From CAVSUB01 sp963730995 (GTDB taxonomy: Bacteria > Acidobacteriota > Vicinamibacteria > Vicinamibacterales > 2-12-FULL-66-21), in NCBI GenBank assembly GCA_963730995.1, contig CAVSUB010000001.1:930001-994000 (forward strand): a DNA stretch of 64,000 bases. The letters are read 5' to 3'. The translations under genes and the position numbers were made by a program. Of the stretch, positions 8,874 through 15,701 are shown one piece after another. The notes under the pieces were generated by a model that was given only the letters and a program-made list of their open reading frames with translations, ran no database searches and was not told where the DNA came from. Position 1 is the stretch's first letter. Every line of letters begins with the position of its first letter.

Positions 8874-9968
8874 ATGTGGTTCATCTTCAAGCGCCTCGCG
8901 CTCGGCATCTCTCTCATCGTCCTGACGTCGGGCGTTCTGCTTCTTTCCGATCTCGGCCGCCAGACCCCGGCCCGCCAGTCGATCGCCAGAATTGCCATCC
9001 TGCAGCATGTCTCGAGTCCCGTCCTCGATGACGGGATTACAGGCATGATCCAGGGACTGGCCGAGCACGGATTCACGAAAGGCACGACCGCGGTGATCGA
9101 TCGGTACAACGCCGAGGCGGACATGGCGGTTGGCAACGCCATCGCCCGGCAGATCGTGAGCGGCGATTACGACCTGGTCATGACGTCGAGCACGCCGTCG
9201 ATGCAGGCCGTCGCGAACGCCAACCGGGACGGCCAGGTGCTCCACGTGTTCGGCGTCGTGGCGGACCCGTTCAGCGCGGGGATCGGGCTCGATCGCGCCG
9301 ATCCCATGAAACACCCGAAGCACATGGTGGGACAGAGCACATTCCTGCCGGTCGACGAGGCGTTCCGGCTCATGAAGGAGTCCCTGCCGGGCCTCACCAA
9401 TGTGGGCACCGCATGGAATCCGGCGGAGACCAACTCGCGCGCTTTCGTGATGGCGGCGCGCGAGGTCTGTCGCAAGCTGGGTATCACGCTGCTCGAGGCG
9501 AACGTCGACAACACCTCCGGTGTGGTCCAGGCCGTCCAGTCGGTCATCGCCAGGGGCGCCCAGGCGTTCTGGATCCCCGGCGACAACGTGATGATGTCCA
9601 CCATCCCCACCATAGTGGAAACGATACGGCGCGCTGGCATCCCCGCGTTCAGCATCTCCCCGGGGAAGCCCGATCGCGGCACATTCATCGATGTGGGTCT
9701 CGACTTCGTCGAGGTGGGACGTTTGGCCGGCGCGCTGGCCGCCAGCGTGCTGCACGGGACCGAGCCGTCCACGATTCCGATACGCGACGTCCTGGACGAA
9801 GTCCCCAAACGGATCGTCATCAACGCGCTCGCGTTGAAGGGCCTGAAGGAACCGTGGCGAGTGTCGCAGGCAGCCCGGCAGGCGGCGACGGTCCTCGTGG
9901 ACGAAACCGGCATCCACGATCGATCCCCGACCAAGCCGGCCGACCTCCCGAGCCCAGCGCGTGATTGA
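8874..9968 (+). CDS. ABC transporter substrate-binding protein, TrpX-like (COG2984)
   Basis: 364 residues with an N-terminal hydrophobic signal/anchor (about residues 8-25) and a bilobed type-I periplasmic fold. Motifs typical of the family are RIAILQHVSSPVLDDGITGMI, a TSSTPSMQA strand, TNVGTAWNPAETNS and FIDVGLDFVEVGRLAG. Family members bind aromatic amino acids or other small ligands and work with the permease and ATPase encoded at 11247 and 12214. A STAS-fusion gene lies between this gene and the permease, overlapping its end region. Ligand identity is not visible. Confidence 0.88.
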   Translation: MWFIFKRLALGISLIVLTSGVLLLSDLGRQTPARQSIARIAILQHVSSPVLDDGITGMIQGLAEHGFTKGTTAVIDRYNAEADMAVGNAIARQIVSGDYDLVMTSSTPSMQAVANANRDGQVLHVFGVVADPFSAGIGLDRADPMKHPKHMVGQSTFLPVDEAFRLMKESLPGLTNVGTAWNPAETNSRAFVMAAREVCRKLGITLLEANVDNTSGVVQAVQSVIARGAQAFWIPGDNVMMSTIPTIVETIRRAGIPAFSISPGKPDRGTFIDVGLDFVEVGRLAGALAASVLHGTEPSTIPIRDVLDEVPKRIVINALALKGLKEPWRVSQAARQAATVLVDETGIHDRSPTKPADLPSPARD

Positions 9969-10021
9969 TCGTCGAACGGCCGCGATCTGACCCCTACGAC
10001 CTCCGACTGGTGAGCGAAAAC

Positions 10022-11245
10022 ATGGAGATCACGCGAACCCCGACGGCCGGCGCCATGGAGTTGCAGATCCGCGGACGGCTTGATGGCTACTGGGCCGATC
10101 ACCTGAACCAGCGTCTCACGGAGACGATCGGGGAGGGTCACGATCGCATTCGGCTGGACCTGTCTGGAGTCAGCTTTATGAGTTCGGCCGGAATCGGCGT
10201 CCTGATGAGGTGCCACAAGCAACTGCAGCGCATCGACGGTTCCCTTGTTGTGACCAGGCCGTCGCCGCAGGTCAGGACGGTGCTGGAGATGACGCGTCTG
10301 GCGGATCTCCTGATCGAGGTGGGCGAGCCGGTGGTTGAGGTGCCGGCCGGTTCCATCGACGGCACCCGAGTCGAACGCGACGGAGCTTTATTCCATATCT
10401 TCGACGTGGCGCCCGCAGCAGAAATCCGGTGCCGCATCATCGGCACGGAGGCACCGCTGGCGGCGAGCGCTTTTGCCGCGGATCACTGCTCCTCTCTTCG
10501 ACTGTCCGAGTCTGGCTTCGCCTTCGGGATCGGCGCCATCGGTGAAGGCTTTTCCGATTGCCGCGATCGCTTTGGGGAATTCGTCGCTATCGGCCACGCT
10601 GCCGCGTATCAGCCGGCCGACGGGAGCAGCGTTCCGGACTACTTTGTCGGATCGGACGATCGCGGTTCGAAGCTGCAAGTCCTGTATGGCCTGGCCGGCG
10701 ACGGGTTGTTCAGCCGCCTCGTGCGCTTCGACGCCGGCGAGTCCGGCGCGATCGCGCTGAGCGAACTCGCCGCCCGCTGCCTCGAGGTCTCGCGCGCGGA
10801 CTCGGCCGCCGTCGTGATCGTTGGTCAAACGGCAGGTCTGGTTGGGGCCGCGCTGCGCCAATCGCCTGCGCACCCGGGTGAGGCCGATCTTTTCGCGTTT
10901 CCTGCAATCAGATCGCGACTGACGTTCACGACCGACCGCGCCTTCGCGCGTAGCCTCACGCTCGCCGTCGGCTTTGTCGCGCGGAGCGCGCAGCCGCAAC
11001 TGCGGCCGCTCGGCACCTCACCGGAGCTCTTCGGACATTTTCATGCGGCGGCATTCTCCTTCGGCCCGCTGAAGCGTGGCCGCGTTGAACTCGCGCAAAC
11101 CGTCGCGAATTTATTCGAGACCGAGAGCCTGCTCGGCGTCCTGCACCTCCTCAACGACACGCGAGAGGTGGCGGGGATCGGGCAGAGTGCATTCATTCGG
11201 GGCGCGTGCTGGACCGGCCCGACGGGCGCGTGGGAGACGAGCTGA
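10022..11245 (+). CDS. STAS-domain protein with a large unknown C-terminal domain
   Basis: About 407 residues from the ATG at 10022; GGTGAG at 10009-10014 supports it, though an upstream TTG at 9965 would overlap the binding-protein stop. Residues 1-105 are a STAS (anti-anti-sigma) domain, with LQIRGRLDGYWADHLNQ, the strand RIRLDLSGVSFMSSAGIGVL bearing the phosphorylatable Ser region, and a following ETRL-type helix. The remaining roughly 290 residues contain FGIGAIGEGFSDCRDRFGEF and AAAFSFGPLKRGRVELAQ and match no family I recognise. The gene sits between binding protein and permease, so it may couple partner-switching signalling to the transporter. Confidence 0.8.
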   Translation: MEITRTPTAGAMELQIRGRLDGYWADHLNQRLTETIGEGHDRIRLDLSGVSFMSSAGIGVLMRCHKQLQRIDGSLVVTRPSPQVRTVLEMTRLADLLIEVGEPVVEVPAGSIDGTRVERDGALFHIFDVAPAAEIRCRIIGTEAPLAASAFAADHCSSLRLSESGFAFGIGAIGEGFSDCRDRFGEFVAIGHAAAYQPADGSSVPDYFVGSDDRGSKLQVLYGLAGDGLFSRLVRFDAGESGAIALSELAARCLEVSRADSAAVVIVGQTAGLVGAALRQSPAHPGEADLFAFPAIRSRLTFTTDRAFARSLTLAVGFVARSAQPQLRPLGTSPELFGHFHAAAFSFGPLKRGRVELAQTVANLFETESLLGVLHLLNDTREVAGIGQSAFIRGACWTGPTGAWETS

Positions 11246-11246
11246 C

Positions 11247-12191
11247 ATGTCGCTGCTGATTGGCGCGATGACGATCGGAGCGATCCTCTCGCTCCTCGCG
11301 CTCGGCGTGTTCGTGAGCTTTCGGGTGTTCGACTTCCCCGACATCACCGCCGACGGCTCAATAACACTGGGCGCGGCCGTGGCCGCGATGCTGCTGGTTG
11401 CACATGTGCACCCGGCGCTCGCCACGGGCATCGCCAGCGTGGCGGGGGCGGTTGCGGGCGCCACGACGGGAGTGATCCACACGCGCTTCGGCATCAACCG
11501 CCTGCTCTCGGGCATCCTGGTGATGACCGCGCTGTATTCGGTCAACCTGCACGTCATGGGCCGGAGCAACGTGCCACTCCTCGCGGAGCGGACGCTGGCC
11601 ACGATGGCGGAATCGGCGGGAACGTCGCTCTTTGGCGCCGACCGCCTCAAGGTGATCGGTTGGGAGATCAGCACGCGTGACGTCTCAGTCCTGATCCTGG
11701 CGCTCCTCGCCGCTGCAGTGGCCGGAGCGATCCTCTTCGTTTTCTTTCGCACCCATCTGGGCACCGCCATGCAGGCCGCCGGCGACAACGCGCAGATGAT
11801 CCGCGCTCTGGGCGTCAATGTGAACGCGATGATCGTCCTTGGTCTGGCGCTCTCGAACGGCATGGTGGCGCTGGCCGGCGCGCTGCTCGCGCAGTATCAG
11901 GGCTTCGCCGACGTTCAGATGGGGATCGGTATGGTGGTCTGGGGACTCGCCAGCGTCATCATCGGAGAGGCGCTGGTGGGGACACGCCAGCTCGGGTTCG
12001 TCATCACGGGTGCCGTGATGGGGTCGGTTCTCTTCCGCCTGCTCGTCGCGATCGCCCTGCGCGGCGGGCTCAACCCGAACGACCTCAAGCTGATCACGGC
12101 GGTCTTCGTATTCGTGGCCCTCGTCCTCCCGATGATGGTGTCGAAGGCGGCGGATGCGCGGCGAGGAAACCGTTCCGCCGGCCGGGCCTGA
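11247..12191 (+). CDS. ABC transporter permease, TrpY-like (COG4120)
   Basis: 314 residues, polytopic, with about eight or nine hydrophobic segments from the start (LLIGAMTIGAILSLLALGV) to VFVFVALVLPMMV. FDFPDITADGSITLGAAV is the characteristic loop of BPD_transp_2-type permeases, and GINRLLSGILVMTALYSVNLHVMGRSN marks the COG4120 subgroup. It forms the membrane channel for the binding protein at 8874 and the ATPase at 12214. A GGGAG lies about 10 bases upstream of the ATG. Confidence 0.9.
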   Translation: MSLLIGAMTIGAILSLLALGVFVSFRVFDFPDITADGSITLGAAVAAMLLVAHVHPALATGIASVAGAVAGATTGVIHTRFGINRLLSGILVMTALYSVNLHVMGRSNVPLLAERTLATMAESAGTSLFGADRLKVIGWEISTRDVSVLILALLAAAVAGAILFVFFRTHLGTAMQAAGDNAQMIRALGVNVNAMIVLGLALSNGMVALAGALLAQYQGFADVQMGIGMVVWGLASVIIGEALVGTRQLGFVITGAVMGSVLFRLLVAIALRGGLNPNDLKLITAVFVFVALVLPMMVSKAADARRGNRSAGRA

Positions 12192-12213
12192 GCGCCGAGG
12201 AGCAACGCGGATC

Positions 12214-13026
12214 ATGCTCGACATCCGGCAGATTTCCAAGACGTTCAACGCCGCGACGGCAAACGAGCTGCGCGCTCTCCAGGGCGTCGAACTCACGATC
12301 GATCCCGGCTCGTTCGTCATCGTCGTCGGGACGAACGGGTCAGGCAAATCGACGCTGCTCAACGCGGTCGCCGGGACCTTCCGGGTCGATGCGGGCACCA
12401 TTCGGGTCGATGGCGTGGACATCACGGCGTGGCCCGAGCACCGCCGGGCGGGGCTTATTGGACGCGTTTTCCAGAACCCCTTCAGCGGCACGGCGCCGTC
12501 CATGACGATCGCCGAAAACCTCGTGCTCGCAACGCGGCGCGGCCAGCCGCGCGGCCTGGCCTGGGCGCTACCGGCCCGGGCTCGCGACGAGCTGCGCGAT
12601 CGCGTCCGCTGGCTCAACATGGGCCTGGAGGATCGCTTGGACAATCCGATCGGCAGCCTGTCAGGAGGCCAGCGCCAGGCGCTCACGCTGCTGATGGCGT
12701 CGTGGGTGAAACCGAAACTGCTGCTGCTCGATGAGCACACCGCCGCCCTCGACCCGAAGAGCGCCGATCAAGTGATTCGCCTCAGCCAGGAGATCGTGTT
12801 GCGCGACCGGCTGACGACCCTGACGGTGACCCACTCGATGGCGCAGGCGACGAACCTCGGCGACCGCCTGGTGATGATGCACCGTGGCCGTGTGATTCAC
12901 GACTTCCGCGGCGCCGAGAAGCAACGCTTGCGCCCCGAGGACCTGCTCGGCCGCTTCGAGGAGGTGCGGCGTGCCGAGCAGCTCGACGAGACGGCGGCCG
13001 AAATGCTGCGGCGAATGTACGCATAG
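12214..13026 (+). CDS. ABC transporter ATP-binding protein (COG1101)
   Basis: 270 residues. Walker A is GTNGSGKST (residues 39-47), the Q-loop is in VFQNPFSG, the signature is LSGGQRQ, Walker B is LLLLDEH, and the switch His is in TVTHSM. This is the energising subunit for the TrpX/TrpY-like importer. The ATG at 12214 follows GAGGAG at 12197-12202; an in-frame ATG at 12154 would overlap the permease end and is less likely. The Walker B motif reads DEH with TAALDP after it, as in this ABC subgroup. Confidence 0.9.
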   Translation: MLDIRQISKTFNAATANELRALQGVELTIDPGSFVIVVGTNGSGKSTLLNAVAGTFRVDAGTIRVDGVDITAWPEHRRAGLIGRVFQNPFSGTAPSMTIAENLVLATRRGQPRGLAWALPARARDELRDRVRWLNMGLEDRLDNPIGSLSGGQRQALTLLMASWVKPKLLLLDEHTAALDPKSADQVIRLSQEIVLRDRLTTLTVTHSMAQATNLGDRLVMMHRGRVIHDFRGAEKQRLRPEDLLGRFEEVRRAEQLDETAAEMLRRMYA

Positions 13027-13133
13027 ATGCGCTGCGTCACGGTTTCGCCGTCATAGATGTGAACGGCGCGCCTCGATGACGCTGCCCTCCTGCGGCTCGT
13101 CGGATCACAGCTGGACGTGCGAGAGGATGCGCC

Positions 13134-13547
13134 GTGACGGCAGCGATGTCGGTGACACTGGTCAACGACCGATCGGAGGTCGAAAGGCTCAGCCGCCTGG
13201 TCGATGCGTTCGGCGGGGCGGAGGGGCTGCAACCGGACGCCATCTTCAGCGTCAACCTCGCGCTCGACGAGGTGGTGACGAACATCATTCGATACGCGCA
13301 CGACGACGGCCGGCAGCATCCAATCGTCGTCCGGCTGACGCTCGAACCTGGCGTGCTGACGGTGGAAGTGGAGGACGACGGCCGCGCCTTCAATCCGCTG
13401 GAAGCTCCGGCGCCCGATCTTCACGCGAGCATCGAGGAGCGGCCGATCGGCGGGCTCGGCATCCACCTGGTGCGATCGGTGATGAGCTCGGTGGAATACC
13501 GGAGGGAGGACGGGCGGAACATGTTAACCATGAAAAAGAGATGGTAA
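13134..13547 (+). CDS. RsbW/SpoIIAB-like anti-sigma serine kinase (HATPase)
   Basis: 137 residues, a compact GHKL ATPase. The N box is ALDEVVTNIIRYAHDD, the G1 box VEDDGRAFNPL and the G2 region IGGLGIHLVRSVMSSVEYRR. Such kinases phosphorylate STAS partners and sequester a sigma factor or other target. The GTG at 13134 has GAGAGG at 13121-13126; the alternative is the ATG at 13146. It ends the + operon and is about 45% similar by eye to the kinase at 15243-15701 on the opposite strand, so the two modules are probably related. Confidence 0.88.
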   Translation: MTAAMSVTLVNDRSEVERLSRLVDAFGGAEGLQPDAIFSVNLALDEVVTNIIRYAHDDGRQHPIVVRLTLEPGVLTVEVEDDGRAFNPLEAPAPDLHASIEERPIGGLGIHLVRSVMSSVEYRREDGRNMLTMKKRW

Positions 13548-13575
13548 CAAGCCCGCACCTCGGAGCCGGCGGGAA

Positions 13576-13770
13576 CTACATCCGGCTCTCACACCTGCCC
13601 TGAGTGCAACCGTACGCGTTCCACCCTTGATCGGGTGCTCGAGGACAGCAGTCTCCGTCTTTCATGCAAGGTCCCCAGGGGTCGGAGCAGCCACCGAACA
13701 CTCGACTGGCTTCAGCAAGATCGAGACGAGTGGGTCGATGTGGTAATTCGGGAAACGAAATGCGAAGCAC
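13576..13770 (-). CDS. Small cysteine-rich peptide with double-glycine-type leader (knottin-like core)
   Basis: A 64-residue ORF starting at GTG 13770 with a strong GGAGG at 13780-13776, five bases upstream, and 28 bases downstream of the STAS gene. Residues 1-27 have no hydrophobic signal peptide but end in VFGG. Positions -12 Leu, -8 Glu, -4 Val, -2/-1 Gly-Gly fit the leader recognised by C39 peptidase transporters. The rest begins exactly at Cys28 and shows C-x6-C-x5-CC-x12-C-x4-C (Cys 28, 35, 41, 42, 55, 60), the spacing class of inhibitor-cystine-knot peptides, with a DGDCC motif. Function is inferred only: possibly an exported peptide. A fragment of a matching exporter lies at 14671-14880. 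Confidence 0.6.
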   Translation of the reverse strand: MLRISFPELPHRPTRLDLAEASRVFGGCSDPWGPCMKDGDCCPRAPDQGWNAYGCTQGRCESRM

Positions 13771-13775
13771 GCGAT

Positions 13776-13780
13776 CCTCC
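13776..13780 (-). promoter_or_regulatory. Ribosome-binding site GGAGG of the cysteine-rich peptide gene
   Basis: GGAGG on the minus strand, five bases from the GTG start at 13770. It is the main support that this short ORF is translated. Confidence 0.6.
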
Positions 13781-13798
13781 CTTTTGAGCGGCTGAATC

Positions 13799-14131
13799 TC
13801 ACACGGCCTGGTCCGGCGCGCCGAGGGCCGAACACGCGCTCTCGAGATCGGCGTGCACCGGGATCAGCAGCGCGATCCCCACGATCTCGAGCACTTCCTT
13901 GACGAGCGGCTGCGGGCCGGCAATCACCATCCGCCCGGCATGCTGCTTCAGAGCCTTCGCATTCGACAGCAGCAGGCGGATGCCGATAGACGACAGAAAC
14001 GGCACCTGCGTCATGTCGACGACGACACGCGGCGGGCGCGCCGCGATCGTCTCAATGAAGCGCGTCGCGACCTGCTCGGTGCCGGCGCCATCCATCCGTC
14101 CGGACAGGACGATCTGCTGAAGGAACTGCAC
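13799..14131 (-). CDS. STAS-domain anti-anti-sigma factor, N-terminally clipped
   Basis: 110 residues from a GTG at 14131. The STAS core is clear: VLSGRMDGAG, the strand VVVDMTQVPFLSSIGIRLL carrying the conserved Ser pair, then MVIAGPQPLVKEVLEIVG. Compared with the sibling at 14879-15214, the first beta strand is missing and replaced by QFLQQ. This lies exactly at the edge of a block carrying foreign gene ends (about 14110-14880). The protein may therefore be truncated or its real start lost. It presumably served the RsbW kinase at 15243. Confidence 0.7.
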   Translation of the reverse strand: MQFLQQIVLSGRMDGAGTEQVATRFIETIAARPPRVVVDMTQVPFLSSIGIRLLLSNAKALKQHAGRMVIAGPQPLVKEVLEIVGIALLIPVHADLESACSALGAPDQAV

Positions 14132-14662
14132 CCGTTCTCGATCTCGTCATCGCCAGTTGACCGGGATCTGCGGGTATCCATCCGCATGGTCGGCGATTTC
14201 ACCAGGCGGTTGCATGCGCTCGGTCCTGGAACGGCCGTGGAAGTCTTTGGCCCGTTCGGCGGATTCACCTCGCACCGGTTCGCGCCGTTCCGACGGCTGG
14301 TCTTCATCGGCGGAGGGATCGGGATTACGCCATTTCTCGGCATGCTCGCGTTCGAGGTGAGCAACCATGACTTCCGGCGGATCTGGCTCTACTATGTCGT
14401 TCGCAACGAGCAGGATGCAGTGTACGACGCAGAAATCCGCGAGACCTATCTTTCTGCGGAGTCATACATCGACTACGAGATGTGGCCGACCGCGACCCGT
14501 GGCCGGATCACGGCCGCGGAGATCGCGTCGCAGGTGGCGCTGGACGATTATGCCGTGATGCTCTGCGGCCAGATGGCATTCGTCGCGGATCTCGCCAGGC
14601 AGTTCACGGCGCTCGGCGTGCCGCGTGAACGGATCATCACCGAGGAGTTCGAGTTCCGGTAG
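14129..14662 (+). pseudogene. C-terminal fragment of a ferredoxin-NADP/ferric reductase-like flavoprotein
   Basis: About 177 codons with no proper start. The sequence begins abruptly at HPFSISSSP, the FAD-binding motif of this superfamily. It continues through GDFTRRLHALGPG, the NAD(P)-binding GGGIGITPFLGM, MLCGQMAFV and the C-terminal TEEFEFR. The N-terminal half (membrane or upstream FAD-binding region) is absent. On the other strand a clipped STAS gene starts at the same point, so the break is a recombination or assembly junction. Its 3' end converges on the exporter remnant only eight bases away. Confidence 0.75.
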
Positions 14663-14670
14663 ACGTCGCT

Positions 14671-14880
14671 CTACAGGTTCAACTGCTGCGTGCTGATGAA
14701 GTAGTAGAGCCCCTGCTTCGCGATGAGCTCCTCATGCGTGCCCTGCTCGACGATCGTGCCGCGGTCGAGCACGACAATCAGGTCCGCATGCCGCACCGTC
14801 GAGAGCCGGTGCGCGATGATCAGCGCCGTGCGGCCGGGAAATGCCGCCTCGAAGTTCTGAAGGAACCGCCGTTCGGACTC
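14671..14880 (-). pseudogene. C-terminal fragment of a HlyB/C39-type peptide-exporting ABC transporter
   Basis: About 69 codons ending at TAG 14673-14671. The reading SERRFLQNF...GRTALIIAHRLSTV gives the H-loop of an ABC exporter ATPase. ADLIVVLDRGTIVEQGTHEEL follows, then a GLYYFISTQQLNL tail, which I associate with bacteriocin-type peptidase-containing exporters. The upstream side is cut where the STAS gene's stop (14881-14879) begins, so Walker A, Walker B, membrane and peptidase domains are gone. It cannot function, but it hints that a double-glycine peptide exporter existed in the source locus. Confidence 0.75.
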
Positions 14881-15214
14881 AGGACATCAACGCCGCCACC
14901 GCGTCAGCGGCGGAGCCGTAGACCTTCAGCAGCGACGTCACGCCGGCGATCTCCAGGACCTGCCGGACCATCGGCTGCGGCGCCGCGAGCCCGAGCGCGC
15001 CCTTGTCGCGCAACGCACGCGCCGCGATCAGGAACACGCGGAGCCCGGCGCTGCTGATGTATTCGAGCGCGCTCAGATCGAGCACGAGCCGCGTCTGGCC
15101 GGCCGCGATCCGGTTCTTCACCTCGGTGTCCAAGGCGCCGGAGGTGACCGAATCGAGGCGTCCGCTCACGCTCATCACCGTCACGCCGCTCTCGTCGGCG
15201 GTCCGAATCTCCAC
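14879..15214 (-). CDS. STAS-domain anti-anti-sigma factor (RsbV/SpoIIAA-like)
   Basis: 111 residues from the GTG at 15214, chosen because GGAGAGGAG lies 8-9 bases upstream and the length fits the family; a longer ATG start at 15283 would overlap the kinase gene. Conserved features are VSGRLDSVTSGALD, LVLDLSALEYISSAGLRVFL with the phospho-acceptor Ser, and LAAPQPMVRQVLEIAG. It is the expected partner of the kinase at 15243-15701, whose phosphate is removed by the SpoIIE phosphatase at 15698. The gene is intact up to its stop. Confidence 0.88.
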   Translation of the reverse strand: MEIRTADESGVTVMSVSGRLDSVTSGALDTEVKNRIAAGQTRLVLDLSALEYISSAGLRVFLIAARALRDKGALGLAAPQPMVRQVLEIAGVTSLLKVYGSAADAVAALMS

Positions 15215-15242
15215 GTCGTCTGGCTCCTCTCCGCCACCCCGG

Positions 15243-15701
15243 TTACCGAGATCGCTCGGCTTCGCCGGTCGGTCCCGTTTCACCTGGCGTGCGCTTGCGC
15301 ATGATCAGGATGTTGCGCCCGCCCTCGCGCCGGTACTCGAGCTCGTCCATCATCGATCGTACGATGTGCACCCCGAGCCCGCCGATCGAACGGTCTTCGA
15401 TGTCGGCGCCGAGATCCGGCTTCGGCGCGTCGAGCGGATTGTAGGCGCGGCCGTCGTCCTCGACGCGCACGGCCACGGTGGTGCCGTCGAGGTCCATGCG
15501 GATCTCGATCTGATGCTCGTTTGCGTCGTCGTAGGCGTAGGAAATGATGTTGGTCACGACTTCGTCCAGGGCGAGCGTGAGCTTGAAGAGATCCTCGGCC
15601 GGCAGCCCGTGCATCGCCCCGAACGCTTCGATGCGCTCGGTGACGCCCGCGATTTCCTCGAGGCGATTGCCGCACGTGAGGGACAGTGTCTTCGGGCTCA
15701 C
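15243..15701 (-). CDS. RsbW/SpoIIAB-like serine kinase (HATPase)
   Basis: 152 residues. The N box LALDEVVTNIISYAYDD, G1 VEDDGRAYNPL and G2 IGGLGVHIVRSMMDELEY mark a GHKL anti-sigma kinase. The start codon overlaps the stop of the phosphatase gene (ATGA), indicating translational coupling. Together with the STAS protein and the phosphatase it makes a complete partner-switching set. No sigma factor gene lies in the window, so the final target is unknown. Confidence 0.9.
   Translation of the reverse strand: MSPKTLSLTCGNRLEEIAGVTERIEAFGAMHGLPAEDLFKLTLALDEVVTNIISYAYDDANEHQIEIRMDLDGTTVAVRVEDDGRAYNPLDAPKPDLGADIEDRSIGGLGVHIVRSMMDELEYRREGGRNILIMRKRTPGETGPTGEAERSR

Noticed and set aside
13027..13133. 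Possible extra STAS gene between ATPase and kinase genes
   Set aside because: Only 107 bases, no start with a ribosome-binding site and no STAS motif.
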